Notes: generated from the sequence alone by a model not told the origin. A stretch of 64,000 nucleotides of DNA from Catalinimonas niigatensis (GCF_030506285.1 NZ_CP119422.1:682001-746000); one strand, 5' to 3'. Shown: positions 35,895 to 45,350, counted from the stretch's first letter. Program-made: numbers and translations.

Positions 35895-37211
35895 ATGAGC
35901 AACACAACAGCAAGCAAGCAGCCACGTGGCAAACAGCTTAGCCAGTTTATCCACGAACTTCGCTGGAGAGGGATGATCCATGATATGGTACCCGGCACCG
36001 AAGAGCAACTGAGTAAAGAAGTAACTACCGCTTATATTGGTTTTGATCCCACTGCCAGATCGTTGCATATTGGAAATTTAGCCACCATCATGTTGTTAAA
36101 ACATCTGCAACTGGCCGGTCACAAACCTGTAGCTCTGGTAGGCGGCGCCACCGGTATGATTGGCGATCCTTCTTTCAAAGCAGCGGAAAGGAAATTTCTG
36201 GATGAAGATACGCTTCGCGAAAATCAGGCGGGTATCAAAAAGCAGCTGGAAAAGTTCCTTGATTTTGAACATAGAGCAAATGCTGCCGAGATTGTTAACA
36301 ATTACGACTGGTTTGCTGGTATTGGCTTTTTGGAGTTTCTGCGTGATGCCGGTAAGCACCTCACCATCAATTATATGATTGCCAAAGATTCTGTGAAGAA
36401 AAGGCTGGAGACAGGACTTTCCTTTACCGAATTTTCTTACCAACTGCTTCAGGGCTACGATTTTTACCATCTGTACAAAACCAAAGGAGTAAAACTACAA
36501 ATGGGCGGTTCTGACCAGTGGGGTAACATCACCACCGGAACGGAGTTTATCCGTCGTAAAGAAGCGGGCGAAGCTTATGCGCTTACAGCGCCTTTAGTGA
36601 CCAAAGCCGATGGCACCAAGTTTGGTAAATCCGAATCGGGGAACGTATGGCTTGACCCTGAGTTTACATCTCCTTACAAGTTTTACCAGTTTTGGCTCAA
36701 TATTTCAGATGAAGATATTCCCCGTCTGTTAAAGGTTTTTACTTTATTTTCAGAGGATAAGATTAAAGATCTGGAAAGCAATCCTAATCCTAATGAAGCA
36801 AAAAGAGAGCTGGCTAAAGACATGACCATTCGTGTACATTCTGAAGAAGAATACGAAAAGGCTGAAAAGGCTTCTAACATTCTTTTTGGTAAGTCTACAT
36901 TAGATGATTTGCAGGAAATAGATGAGAAAACTTTGCTGGAAGTATTTGAAGGAGTGCCACAAAAAGAAATCAGCCGTTCTGAATATGATGCGTCTAAAAA
37001 TGTACTGGAACTGCTGGCAGATAGCGCTCAGGATCTGGTTTTTGCTTCTAAAGGCGAAGCACGCCGGATGATCAAGCAGGGAGGAGTGAGTATCAACAAG
37101 CAAAAGGTAGAAGATGAGGCTGAAGGAGTCCATTATAGATTATTACAAGATAAATACCTCATTATTCAGCGAGGAAAAAAGAATTACTACCTTTTAAAAG
37201 TTCATAACTGA
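35895..37211 (+). CDS. tyrS: Tyrosine--tRNA ligase
   Basis: A 438-residue class I aminoacyl-tRNA synthetase that charges tRNA-Tyr. It carries the HIGH-type motif ([11 protein letters not shown] near 56-66) and the KMSKS-type motif as KFGKSESG near 237, plus an S4 RNA-binding domain at the C-terminus ([19 protein letters not shown] near 389-407). Length and order are standard for TyrS of the bacterial type. The stop overlaps the start of the next gene (TGATG), so the acetyltransferase is translationally coupled. Confidence 0.97.
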   Translation: MSNTTASKQPRGKQLSQFIHELRWRGMIHDMVPGTEEQLSKEVTTAYIGFDPTARSLHIGNLATIMLLKHLQLAGHKPVALVGGATGMIGDPSFKAAERKFLDEDTLRENQAGIKKQLEKFLDFEHRANAAEIVNNYDWFAGIGFLEFLRDAGKHLTINYMIAKDSVKKRLETGLSFTEFSYQLLQGYDFYHLYKTKGVKLQMGGSDQWGNITTGTEFIRRKEAGEAYALTAPLVTKADGTKFGKSESGNVWLDPEFTSPYKFYQFWLNISDEDIPRLLKVFTLFSEDKIKDLESNPNPNEAKRELAKDMTIRVHSEEEYEKAEKASNILFGKSTLDDLQEIDEKTLLEVFEGVPQKEISRSEYDASKNVLELLADSAQDLVFASKGEARRMIKQGGVSINKQKVEDEAEGVHYRLLQDKYLIIQRGKKNYYLLKVHN

Positions 37212-37804
37212 TGGCTGGTGTACGTGTCAGGAAGTTTGCAGGCTCAGAAATAAGTCAATACATTGATGATCTGGCTGCTCTTCGGATTGAAGTCTTCAGA
37301 AGCTTCCCCTATCTCTACGACGGTAACCAGGAATACGAGAAGAAATATCTTTCTACTTATACACAGGCCCGGGGAAGTGCGGTAATCCTGGCGCTTGAGC
37401 ATGAAGAGGTCGTGGGAGCTTCTACCTGTATACCGCTTTCTGAAGAAACCGAAGATATCAGAAAAGCTTTTTTCCATACGGAATATCCTATTGAGGAAAT
37501 CATGTATTTTGGTGAATCTGTCCTCAAAGCTGATTATCGCGGACGTGGTATTGGGGTAGAGTTTTTTCGTCATCGGGAAGGGCATGCTCATCAGCACAAA
37601 AAAAAGTACGCTGCTTTTTGTGCTGTGCAACGCCCTGATGATCATCCTCTAAAACCTGCTGGATACAAACCATTGGATGCTTTCTGGAAGAAAAGAGGTT
37701 ATACTCCCCTACCACGGATTAAAACAGAAATGCGCTGGAAAGACATAGACCAGGATCAGGAAAGCACCAAATCTTTCATGTTCTGGATCAAGGAGCTCAG
37801 CTAA
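37211..37804 (+). CDS. GNAT-family N-acetyltransferase
   Basis: A 197-residue acetyltransferase. The acetyl-CoA-binding motif A is visible as SVLKADYRGRGIGVEFFRHR near 106-125, following the SAVILALEHEEVVGASTCIP strand pair. The acceptor is unknown. The ATG overlaps the tyrS stop by one base. It is convergent with the acyltransferase gene and abuts its stop codon directly. Confidence 0.85.
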   Translation: MAGVRVRKFAGSEISQYIDDLAALRIEVFRSFPYLYDGNQEYEKKYLSTYTQARGSAVILALEHEEVVGASTCIPLSEETEDIRKAFFHTEYPIEEIMYFGESVLKADYRGRGIGVEFFRHREGHAHQHKKKYAAFCAVQRPDDHPLKPAGYKPLDAFWKKRGYTPLPRIKTEMRWKDIDQDQESTKSFMFWIKELS

Positions 37805-38362
37805 TTACCTCACTCCATTATTAGGAAATTTAGCGGTTTTGGTACGGTAAAAAGCTTTGATTTCCTCAATATCCTTAGCTATGTCACCAGTCGGATAAAA
37901 GACGGCGCCTATCCCCGCCTCCTTCGCTTTATAATCCAGGTAGCCCAGTACAATAGGTACGTTGGCCCTTTGGGCAGTGACATAAAAGCCTGATTTCCAA
38001 CGTTCTGCATACTTTCGTGTCCCTTCAGGAGTTACCAGAATGATCAGGTGATCTCTCTGATTGAATATTTCCACCATTTTATCTACCGTACTGGTTCTGC
38101 TGATTCCCTTAGGCTGACGGTCTATTGGGATAGCACCCAGTGGATTCAGAATTAAGCTCAGCGGAAATTTGATCCACTCTTTTTTGATCGTAAACTTTAT
38201 CGGCACCCTTAATATATACAATGCAGCTCTGGCATAGATAAAATCCCAGTTGCTGGTATGCGGGGCTGCCACCATTACGGCTTTTTTGATGTCGGTAGGC
38301 ACATAAGAACGGGCTTTCCAGCCGCTGACTTTAAAGATAATGATTGCGATAATTCTCCACAT
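37805..38362 (-). CDS. 1-acyl-glycerol-3-phosphate acyltransferase family protein
   Basis: A 185-residue PlsC-like acyltransferase. The catalytic HX4D motif is HTSNWD near residues 35-40, with the glycerol-binding block PEGTRKYAERWKSGFY near 110-125. A membrane-anchoring hydrophobic N-terminus is present. It probably transfers acyl chains in phospholipid or lipid synthesis. It is convergent with the GNAT gene and its stop codon starts at the base after the GNAT stop. Confidence 0.88.
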   Translation of the reverse strand: MWRIIAIIIFKVSGWKARSYVPTDIKKAVMVAAPHTSNWDFIYARAALYILRVPIKFTIKKEWIKFPLSLILNPLGAIPIDRQPKGISRTSTVDKMVEIFNQRDHLIILVTPEGTRKYAERWKSGFYVTAQRANVPIVLGYLDYKAKEAGIGAVFYPTGDIAKDIEEIKAFYRTKTAKFPNNGVR

Positions 38363-38564
38363 TCCGAAATATAAATTTTAATTGGCAATACTAAAACCCC
38401 CTGTCGTGAAGTAAAGATAATACCTCTGTGAGAGAAAGATCAAATCACTTTATTGAATTCATCATCATTTCATTTATATTCAAGGATGACAATGTTTTAT
38501 ATGTTTTAGAGTTAGAATGATATTATTCTTGAGTTCCTTATTACACATTATTTAAATTTTTATC

Positions 38565-39131
38565 ATGAAAAGGCTTAATCTGTACTTTTTTTTCGCTTCT
38601 CTATATGTATTATCAGCCTGTGAGGGGCCTGTTGGACCCGAAGGACTTCCCGGACCTCAAGGTCCCGCCGGCGAGGATGGACTAGATGGCATCAATATTC
38701 TAGGACAAGTTTTTGAAGTAGAAGGAGATTTCAATGCCGGGAATGAATATGGTTTCGGATTCGAGTTTCCTGCTGACGAAGTGGAAGTTTTTGAATCCGA
38801 TGCTATTCTGGTATACATTTCCTGGGACCAGATTGAAGTCACCGATGAACCTCCTATCAACATCTGGCGTCTATTACCTCAATCCGCATTTCTGGAGGGA
38901 GGCACATTACAGTATAATTATGACCATACGTTTACGGATGTTAACATTTTTTTAGATGGAACCATTGACCTTAGCACGCTTACCAATGAATACACCCAAA
39001 ATCAACTTTTCAGAATAGTAATCGTTCCGGCAGATTATGTTCCCAACGCCCGAATGGATATTGATTACAGCAATTATGAAGACGTGATCCGCACTTTTGG
39101 TATTGATGATACTAATGTCAAAAGGTACTAA
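38565..39131 (+). CDS. Lipoprotein with collagen-like Gly-x-y segment
   Basis: A 188-residue lipoprotein. The signal peptide ends in the lipobox LSAC near residues 16-19. It is followed immediately by about seven Gly-X-Y triplets (GPVGPEGLPGPQGPAGEDG) then a beta-rich C-terminal domain of unknown type. Short collagen-like stalks of this sort are seen in many bacterial surface lipoproteins. The function is unknown. It is a single gene in its direction. Confidence 0.8.
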   Translation: MKRLNLYFFFASLYVLSACEGPVGPEGLPGPQGPAGEDGLDGINILGQVFEVEGDFNAGNEYGFGFEFPADEVEVFESDAILVYISWDQIEVTDEPPINIWRLLPQSAFLEGGTLQYNYDHTFTDVNIFLDGTIDLSTLTNEYTQNQLFRIVIVPADYVPNARMDIDYSNYEDVIRTFGIDDTNVKRY

Positions 39132-39173
39132 TTGTGATATATGCATGAGAAGAGCAAATTCTTCTCATGCTAA

Positions 39174-39938
39174 TCAATTCGTTTCTACCAATTTTTTGAT
39201 TTCTGCTTCTCTGGTTTTTGCATATTTGTAACCAATTTCAAATATTTCTTTAGCTTTTTTGGTATCAAACACCTTGATCTTTTTCAGCCCGGGTGGTTCC
39301 AGAAAAAGGTCGCAATCGCCCACATGATGATAGCTATTAGCATTGATTACCAGCAAAAAAGTTCTTTCAAACATGGTTTTTACATTGCTTACTTTGAAAG
39401 ATTCATCTACCGGATTGGAGTGTAATCCTATGATTTTGACATTTTTTGCAAGCAAAGGTTGCGTAGGAAAATTATTAAGAATTCCACCATCAACGTATAA
39501 ATTTCCATCAATACGGATAGGATCAAAAACAACAGGGATACAGGAAGATGCCATAAGAGGTTTGAGCAGAGGTCCTTCGCTAAAGTATACGCTTCTCCCT
39601 TTGCACAAATCCGTAGTACAGATGGTCAGCGGTATTTTGAGCGCACTAAAATCATCTTCGGCAAAGTATTTCCTGAAAAGACTCTCGGTAGAATCCATTT
39701 TCAGCAGACCTGTTTTGCTGATGGCAGGCTTGAAAAGTCTTAAAAAGCTTAATTCTGAAATGATGTTTAGTATCTCATCAGGCGGATATCCATAACTAAA
39801 CATGGCACCAGCAATCGCACCTGAACTGCTCCCTGAAATAATATCAATAGGTACATTAAATTCCTGTAGTGCTTTAATAATACCTAAGTGTGCAAGTCCT
39901 CTGGAACCCCCGCCTGATAATACCAATCCAATTTTCAT
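39174..39938 (-). CDS. Patatin-like phospholipase (RssA/NTE-type)
   Basis: A 254-residue patatin. The oxyanion hole GGGSRG near residues 9-14, the nucleophile GSSSG (GxSxG) near 36-40 and the catalytic aspartate in VDGGILNNFP near 149-158 are all present. It should hydrolyse acyl esters of phospholipids. The gene is on the minus strand, 23 bp after accA, and may be the last gene of an accA transcript. Confidence 0.93.
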   Translation of the reverse strand: MKIGLVLSGGGSRGLAHLGIIKALQEFNVPIDIISGSSSGAIAGAMFSYGYPPDEILNIISELSFLRLFKPAISKTGLLKMDSTESLFRKYFAEDDFSALKIPLTICTTDLCKGRSVYFSEGPLLKPLMASSCIPVVFDPIRIDGNLYVDGGILNNFPTQPLLAKNVKIIGLHSNPVDESFKVSNVKTMFERTFLLVINANSYHHVGDCDLFLEPPGLKKIKVFDTKKAKEIFEIGYKYAKTREAEIKKLVETN

Positions 39939-39961
39939 GATTGATTAATCATGTTTCTGGT

Positions 39962-40906
39962 TCACTGCACTACACCCATTGCAGTAAACTTATTTATTCT
40001 TTGTTCAATTCGTTGTTCTGGAGATAATTCTATTAGCTCTTTAATACTATTTAATATGTATTTTTTCAGGATTGCACTTTGTTTTTTCATATCGGTATGT
40101 GCTCCTCCCAGAGGTTCTTCAATAATGCCATCAACCAATTTAAAATGGTACATATCTTCCGCTGTAAGTTTGAGTGCTTCTGCTGCCTGTTCTTTATACT
40201 CCCAACTTCTCCAGAGGATGGAGGAACATGATTCAGGAGAAATCACTGAATACCAGGTATTCTCTAACATATACACTTTATCTCCAATTGCTATACCTAA
40301 AGCACCGCCGGAAGCTCCTTCTCCAATGATTATACAAATAACAGGCACCTTCAGCATAAACATTTCCTTAAGGTTACGGGCAATAGCTTCCCCCTGACCT
40401 CGCTCTTCAGCTTCTATGCCTGGATAAGCACCAGGAGTATCTATCAGAGTAACGATGGGTTTATTAAATTTTTCAGCCAGTTTCATCAGTCGCAAAGCTT
40501 TACGATACCCTTCGGGGTTGGCCATTCCAAAGTTACGTTCCTGTCTCTGCTTGGTATTTCTACCTTTTTGTTGGCCAATAAACATGATGGACTGATCTCC
40601 GATCTTACCTAGTCCCCCAACCATGGCTTTATCATCATTGATAGAGCGATCGCCGTGTAATTCAATGAAGTCTGAACAAAGTTCGTAGATATAATCCAGT
40701 GTATATGGACGGTCATTGTGTCGAGATATTTGTATTCTTTGCCAGCGGGTAAGGTTTTGGAACGTTTCCTTCTTCAAGGTAATTATTTTTTCTTCCAGGG
40801 ATTTGACTGCTTCTGAGACATCTACGCCACTTTCTTCAGCCATTTGCCGCATATCCGCCAGTTTATTCTCAAGTTCCACAATGGGCTTTTCAAATTCTAA
40901 TAGCAT
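39962..40906 (-). CDS. accA: Acetyl-CoA carboxylase carboxyltransferase subunit alpha
   Basis: A 314-residue AccA, the alpha subunit of the carboxyltransferase that makes malonyl-CoA for fatty acid synthesis. The family signature is clear in [19 protein letters not shown] near 148-166 and [20 protein letters not shown] near 190-209, and the ends match standard AccA length. A promoter of the Bacteroidota type lies 23-54 nt upstream. The patatin gene follows on the same strand. Confidence 0.97.
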   Translation of the reverse strand: MLLEFEKPIVELENKLADMRQMAEESGVDVSEAVKSLEEKIITLKKETFQNLTRWQRIQISRHNDRPYTLDYIYELCSDFIELHGDRSINDDKAMVGGLGKIGDQSIMFIGQQKGRNTKQRQERNFGMANPEGYRKALRLMKLAEKFNKPIVTLIDTPGAYPGIEAEERGQGEAIARNLKEMFMLKVPVICIIIGEGASGGALGIAIGDKVYMLENTWYSVISPESCSSILWRSWEYKEQAAEALKLTAEDMYHFKLVDGIIEEPLGGAHTDMKKQSAILKKYILNSIKELIELSPEQRIEQRINKFTAMGVVQ

Positions 40907-40928
40907 AAGTATCCATTGGTTGATTGAG

Positions 40929-40960
40929 CAAAGCTAATCCTTATTAGAGTATTTACCAAA
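40929..40960 (-). promoter_or_regulatory. Bacteroidota-type promoter for accA
   Basis: On the minus strand TTTG (40960-40957), then 20 nt, then TAGCTTTG (40936-40929), an exact TAnnTTTG match. The start codon at 40906 is 22 nt further on, giving a short leader. Confidence 0.75.
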
Positions 40961-41028
40961 AGTAAAAAAACTGCGATTTAGTAATAATCATTGTCATTAA
41001 AAAAAGTGAAATTATTTTTAGAACAACG

Positions 41029-41058
41029 TTGTATTTAAAAGCATTGGTTATATCTTTG
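41029..41058 (+). promoter_or_regulatory. Bacteroidota-type promoter for tRNA-Asp
   Basis: TTG (41029-41031), 19 nt, then TATCTTTG (41051-41058): a perfect match to the phylum consensus, 47 bp upstream of the tRNA. Confidence 0.8.
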
Positions 41059-41105
41059 CATCACCAAACGGAAAAGAAGATAACCCTTTATTTTCCATTT
41101 TTAAA

Positions 41106-41179
41106 GGTCTGGTAGTTCAGCTGGTTAGAATGCCTGCCTGTCACGCAGGAGGTCGCGGGTTCGAGTCCCGTCCAGACCG
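41106..41179 (+). tRNA. tRNA-Asp (GTC)
   Basis: A 74-nt cloverleaf. The acceptor stem GGTCTGG pairs with CCAGACC, the anticodon loop CTGTCAC places GTC at the anticodon between CCTGC and GCAGG, and the T-arm contains GGTTCGAGTCC. CCA is not encoded. It sits downstream of a strong promoter and upstream of a terminator; the decayed IS starts about 80 bp further on. Confidence 0.97.
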
Positions 41180-41186
41180 CTTTTAT

Positions 41187-41228
41187 AAACCCTAAGTTAC
41201 TGATGTACAGCAGCTTAGGGTTTTTTAT
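41187..41228 (+). terminator. Terminator of tRNA-Asp
   Basis: A 10-bp stem, AAACCCTAAG and CTTAGGGTTT, with a 17-nt loop, followed by a T-rich run. It starts just after the tRNA 3' end. Confidence 0.85.
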
Positions 41229-41264
41229 TTTAGCCTTATCACGTATTAGTCACGTGCTTACTAT

Positions 41265-41296
41265 GGATCAAGCAATAAAGGGATCAAGCAATAAAT
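41265..41296. repeat. Tandem duplication of the IS left end
   Basis: GGATCAAGCAATAAAG at 41265-41280 is repeated as GGATCAAGCAATAAAT at 41281-41296 (15 of 16 identical). The first copy is preceded by ACTAT, which also precedes the repeat core at the right end. Confidence 0.75.
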
Positions 41297-41301
41297 CTGT
41301 G
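41282..41301 (+). repeat. Left terminal inverted repeat of the IS
   Basis: A 20-bp element, GATCAAGCAATAAATCTGTG, identical to the complement of 42663-42682. Confidence 0.9.
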
Positions 41302-41343
41302 GAGTAAGTTATAAAAGTATAACTTTAGGGTCAAAAAAGCTCA

Positions 41344-41685
41344 TTGGAAACATCTGTATTAGGGTTAATCTTACCAGAGGGTATTCTGAATTATTTTGAA
41401 GTTACCTCATTAGGAAAGACAGAGGAGAGCTACATTCTAAGTTTGGCAGAAAAGAACCTGCATCCAGAGGAATAATCAGGTCAGGCCCTCACCTCCAAAG
41501 GCTATTTTGAAGAGATTACAGTAAAAGACTTTCCCATACGCGGTAAAGCCTGTTATCTGAAAGTAAAGCGCAGAAGGTGGTGGAATGAAGATACAGGCAA
41601 ACTGGTTTTCAGAGATTGGCATTTAGTAGCAAAAGGAACACGAATGACGCAGGAGTTCGCATCTTTTTTAACAGCATTGCATTGA
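41344..41685 (+). pseudogene. ISAon1-type transposase N-terminal-region ORF, interrupted
   Basis: Reading from TTG 41344 the product starts LETSVLGLILPEGILNYFEV and ends KGTRMTQEFASFLTALH, matching the N-terminal-region protein that precedes the ISAon1-type transposase. A premature TAA at 41473-41475 splits it after LHPEE; the frame is intact on both sides, so this is a nonsense mutation. No ATG start is present; a stop lies shortly upstream. Confidence 0.8.
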
Positions 41686-41686
41686 T

Positions 41687-42651
41687 ACCACGCCGGTAAG
41701 TTGTAAAAGCTTAGGCCATTATTTCCATGTCAACGGTAAATTGTTGGAAGAGCAATATGCTGCTCATTTAAGTGACTATAGGCATTGGGATCAGCTTGAG
41801 CATGCAGAAGATTACATAGTTTTCCCTGAAAATATAGGCCCATATATCACTATAGATGAGCCAGCAGTTTCACAGGGAGAGCTTTACACAGTGATCACCA
41901 ACAAAGCAGACAATGGCAGAAAGGGTTGTCTTATTGCAGTAATCAAAGGTACTGACAGTGAGCGGATAAAGTCTATCCTGCTCAGAAAGATACCATTAGA
42001 GAAAAGAAGGTTGGTTAAAGAAGTCACGTTAGACATGGCCGCTAGTATGGAACGAATCGTCACCAAAACATTTACTAAAGCCACATTAGTCACCGATCGT
42101 TTCCATGTGCAAAAGCTAGCTTATGATGCTGTGCAAGAAATGCGCATAGCCTATCGCTGGGAAGCTATAGAGCAGGAGAACCAGGAGATAGAACTTAGCA
42201 AACAACTAGGCAGAACATTCATTCCCAACAGATTAGAGAACGGAGACACTCCTAAGCAACTGCTGGCCAGAAGCAGGTATCTGCTCTTCAAGAGCAAAAG
42301 CAAATGGGCGCCTTCACAAGTCCATAGGGCAGAGATCCTGTTCAAACTCTATCCACAAACAAGCTTATGAACTGGCTCAAAAGCCAGGGTATAGGTACCA
42401 AAACACAAAAGATAAAGGGGTGGCTTTTACTAGGCTGGCCAGATGGTACGACAAAGTAGAGAAAGCAGGTTTCAAATCCTTTAATACCGTCTCCAGAACC
42501 ATTCAGCAGCACTACAGAACTATCCTAAACTTCAAGTACCAATGCTGCTGCTGAGTCCTTCAACGCCAAGATCAAAGCTTTCAGGGCTCAGTTCAGGGGG
42601 GTGAGAAACATCAGCTTATTCCTTTACAGACTCTCTAAAATCTATGCCTAG
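41687..42651 (+). pseudogene. ISAon1-type DDE transposase, frameshifted
   Basis: Catalytic ORF in the plus-one frame. Recognisable pieces are GHYFHVNGKLLEEQYAAHLS, YITIDEPAVSQGELYTVITN (with the first Asp), EVTLDMAASMERIVTKTFTK and LVTDRFHVQKLAYDAVQEMR, then after a frameshift near 42359 AYELAQK and FTRLARWYDKVEKAGF, and after a second near 42540 AAAESFNAKIKAFRAQFRG ending in IYA. The second half is dead in all single frames. The element is not autonomous. Confidence 0.85.
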
Positions 42652-42662
42652 TGCTATTGCTA

Positions 42663-42682
42663 CACAGATTTATTGCTTGATC
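42663..42682 (-). repeat. Right terminal inverted repeat of the IS
   Basis: CACAGATTTATTGCTTGATC, the exact complement of 41282-41301. It lies 11 bp after the last codon of the broken transposase. Confidence 0.9.
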
Positions 42683-42691
42683 ATAGTTATC

Positions 42692-42883
42692 ATGTAGGTG
42701 AATATGCTCTTTTGACACATGGCCTTGAATAATCTGTATCTCATTAGCTAAACATATTTCTCTAAAACTCCCGAACTCTTTAGCTATCATACCACGTAGT
42801 AAAGATTTTCTATACTTTGTTATCCAAACAATATGTATTTCTAGATCATAGCAAGTATGTGAGCCTTTTCTGTAGTCTAACAT
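42692..42883 (-). pseudogene. IS200-type TnpA N-terminal fragment cut by the IS
   Basis: Reading leftward from ATG 42883, the product MLDYRKGSHTCYDLEIHIVW, ITKYRKSLLRGMIAKEFG and VSKEHIHLH is an IS200 TnpA up to and including the HUH motif (HIHLH). Homology stops at 42692, exactly where the ISAon1-type element begins, and the frame continues only as IS-encoded nonsense. The C-terminal half including the catalytic tyrosine is missing; it is not found beyond the left end of the IS either. The right end of the IS200 element lies near 42926-42941, where a hairpin (CCACCT and AGGCGTGG) resembles a terminal palindrome. Confidence 0.8.
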
Positions 42884-43027
42884 CTCGCAAAGATAATAGA
42901 TACGAAACGGGGCCGCCGGGGGTTGCCACCTAAAGGCGTGGGATTTCACCCATCCAATCAATAGAGATTAAAAACTTTAGAGACGTAAAAGATAAAAAAA
43001 TTTGAAAAAAAGGTATGCAAATAAAAA

Positions 43028-43059
43028 AAGCACTTACAAGATTTTACTCGTAAGTGCTT
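43028..43059 (-). terminator. Terminator of tRNA-Thr
   Basis: A 10-bp stem, AAGCACTTAC and GTAAGTGCTT, with a 12-nt loop. Transcribed leftward it is followed by a run of T (complement of AAAAAA at 43023-43029). It lies just past the 3' end of the tRNA. Confidence 0.85.
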
Positions 43060-43083
43060 GATTATCACAGTTCCACTGCGGTG

Positions 43084-43156
<73 letters not shown>

Positions 43157-43167
43157 TTAAAGGAGTG

Positions 43168-43198
43168 CAAATATAGAAATCCCCTATATTCATCGCAA
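43168..43198 (-). promoter_or_regulatory. Bacteroidota-type promoter for tRNA-Thr
   Basis: Minus strand TTG (43198-43196), 20 nt, then TATATTTG (43175-43168). The -7 element ends 11 nt before the tRNA 5' end. Confidence 0.78.
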
Positions 43199-43214
43199 CC
43201 TCTTTCCCAAATAT

Positions 43215-45350
43215 TTATCGCATATTTTCAATAATATCTAACTGCGACTTGAGTTGCTCTAATTCCTCTCCAGCTTCTTCTATCTTTTGTTCATATTCCT
43301 TTTTTAATTTATCAGCTTGCTTAGAGTTGGCAAAGAAACCAATATTGTTTTTCCAAAGGGAAATATCCTCCTCAAGTTTGCTTATCTTCTTACGTAAAGA
43401 GAATTGCTTATGATCAAGTTTACGTTCAGCCCTGGGAGAACCTTTGATAGTGGTTACTTCCAACTCCAATTTTAAATCATCTTTTTGCTGAGCGTCAAGT
43501 CCTTTAGCTTCCTTCATAAAAGTCTCCACCGCTTTCTCAAAGCGCTGATTGATTTTTTTTATTGCATTGCGTGGAACAAAACCAATTTCAGCAAACTCTT
43601 CGCTCAATTCATGAAGTTGATCTGTATCTGAAGAGCCTTCTTTTGCCAAGTTTTCAATTTTAGTACAAATGGCTTCTTTAGCTTCTAGGTTCTTTTCGTA
43701 GGCGCTCTCTATCTCTTTGTTACTTTCTCTTTTTCTTTCAAAAAAAGCATCACAGGCTTTTTTGAATCGATGATATATTTCATTACGTATCTTTTCAGGC
43801 ACAGGGCCAATCTCTTTCCACTCGTTTTGCAGTCTTTTTAAATCGTTCGCTGTTTTTTGCCAATCCGAACTATCTTTTAAACTTTCTGCCTGCTCCACCA
43901 ACTTTTCTTTTTTGGCAAGGTTCTCTTCCCGTTGTGCATCAAGTTGCTTGAAGAAATCTCCTTTATGAGAAAAAAACTGCTTAAAGTTTGACCAGAACTT
44001 CTTGTTGACTTCTTTAGCTTTTTCTCTGGGCATAGCACCAATGGCATCCCAACGTTTTTGAAGACTCTGTATCTCTTTGGTTTTCTGATTCCACTCACGA
44101 ATACTATCGCTACTAAATTCTGTAAATTGTTTTACCTCTTCACATAATTTAAGCTTTTGCTCCAGATTCTTATTGAGTTCTTCTTTGAACTCATCTACAT
44201 AGGATCTCCTCCTTTCGTGAATCTGATCAGATGCCGTTTTAAACCTCTGCCATAAGGTCTCCTGTTCTTCCTTAGGCGCAGGTCCAATATGCTTGTATTC
44301 TTCATGAAGTTCATCCAGTTCCCGAAGGACTTTTTTGATATCCTGATTTTCTATCAGACTTTCTGCTTTTTCACAAATCACGAGCTTGGCTTCCAGATTT
44401 TTCCTGCGATCAAGTTCTTTCAGCTCAAAATAAATGCTACGGTTATCATAAAAACGATTGATAAGCGCATTGTAATTAGCCCAAAGTGTTCGGTTATGCT
44501 GAGGTGGAACAGGTCCAATAGAACGCCACTCTGTTTGCAATTCCTTTAGCTTATTGATACTTACCTGCGTCTCTTCGCTATCAATAAAGTCTCTGAGACG
44601 GTTCAGTATATCCTGTTTGGCTTCATAGTTTTTATTTCTGTCCTGGCCCAGTTTTGCATAATAGCTAGCTTTCTTTTCTCTTACCAGCTTATAAGCCTGA
44701 TAAAAACGCTCACTCAGATCATCTGATTTGTATTCAAAACCATCCTTCTCTCCTCCTTCCTCAACAAACTTTTTGAATGCTTTCTCTTTTGCTTCTGCTT
44801 CCAACTCATCAAAACTCACTTTCATTTCCTGAGCCTGAGCATCTGCTTTCTTTACATCTTCATTCTTCAGTTCCTGCTCAATGGCCTTGACCAACTCTTC
44901 ACGAGAAAAATGACTAAAATCCTGTTCCTCTTCATGAGATTGTTCTTCCTGATCGTGCTCAACTTCTTCGCTATCTGATACAAGAGGAGCTTGCGACTCT
45001 GAAACTGCTTCCTGATTGCCCGTTCCCTCTTTTTTTTCAGGATCAGTTACAGGATTGCTTTCCAAACCTTCAGTAATAGAGCCGGACTCTTCCTTCTTAA
45101 GATTTGTATCCTCTTCCTCTTTTTTATCCTCTTCTTTATTCTCTTCCTGGTCCCTGCTATCGGCAATCATATTGGTTACAGGAGTGTCCTTCTGAAGGTC
45201 ATTCGTACTTGCCTCTTCTTGCTTAGCATCTTCATGCTCTTCTTCCCCGAAGGAATCAGCAGAACTAACATTCTCATTAGTTTCATCCTTTTGGTCGGTG
45301 GTTGTAGTATTTACTTCTTCCTGCTTCTTATTTTCAGAGCCCTCTGACAT
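43215..45350 (-). CDS. DUF349 multi-repeat protein
   Basis: A 711-residue acidic, helix-rich protein. The first 150 residues are low-complexity Glu/Asp/Ser. Five or so DUF349 repeats follow, each with a conserved W/Y...IGxxP core (WRSIGPVP, YKHIGPAP, WDAIGAMP, WKEIGPVP, FAEIGFVP), spaced by about 70 residues. The C-terminus is coiled coil. ATG 45350 is chosen because TTG 45356 adds only two residues. The family is common in Bacteroidota; function is not established. It has its own promoter region upstream of the tRNA-Thr on the same strand and the yqgE gene is further upstream. Confidence 0.9.
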   Translation of the reverse strand: MSEGSENKKQEEVNTTTTDQKDETNENVSSADSFGEEEHEDAKQEEASTNDLQKDTPVTNMIADSRDQEENKEEDKKEEEDTNLKKEESGSITEGLESNPVTDPEKKEGTGNQEAVSESQAPLVSDSEEVEHDQEEQSHEEEQDFSHFSREELVKAIEQELKNEDVKKADAQAQEMKVSFDELEAEAKEKAFKKFVEEGGEKDGFEYKSDDLSERFYQAYKLVREKKASYYAKLGQDRNKNYEAKQDILNRLRDFIDSEETQVSINKLKELQTEWRSIGPVPPQHNRTLWANYNALINRFYDNRSIYFELKELDRRKNLEAKLVICEKAESLIENQDIKKVLRELDELHEEYKHIGPAPKEEQETLWQRFKTASDQIHERRRSYVDEFKEELNKNLEQKLKLCEEVKQFTEFSSDSIREWNQKTKEIQSLQKRWDAIGAMPREKAKEVNKKFWSNFKQFFSHKGDFFKQLDAQREENLAKKEKLVEQAESLKDSSDWQKTANDLKRLQNEWKEIGPVPEKIRNEIYHRFKKACDAFFERKRESNKEIESAYEKNLEAKEAICTKIENLAKEGSSDTDQLHELSEEFAEIGFVPRNAIKKINQRFEKAVETFMKEAKGLDAQQKDDLKLELEVTTIKGSPRAERKLDHKQFSLRKKISKLEEDISLWKNNIGFFANSKQADKLKKEYEQKIEEAGEELEQLKSQLDIIENMR

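Larger units (their letters stand above)
41262..42689 (+). mobile_element. Decayed ISAon1-type insertion sequence
   Basis: An insertion sequence of about 1.4 kb of the two-ORF ISAon1 type (DDE domain related to ISL3). It has a short N-terminal-region ORF followed by a catalytic ORF in another frame. A perfect 20-bp terminal inverted repeat marks its ends (41282-41301 and 42663-42682); the match continues a few bases outward. The left end is duplicated in tandem (41265-41296). Both ORFs are broken. A target duplication could not be seen. Confidence 0.82.
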
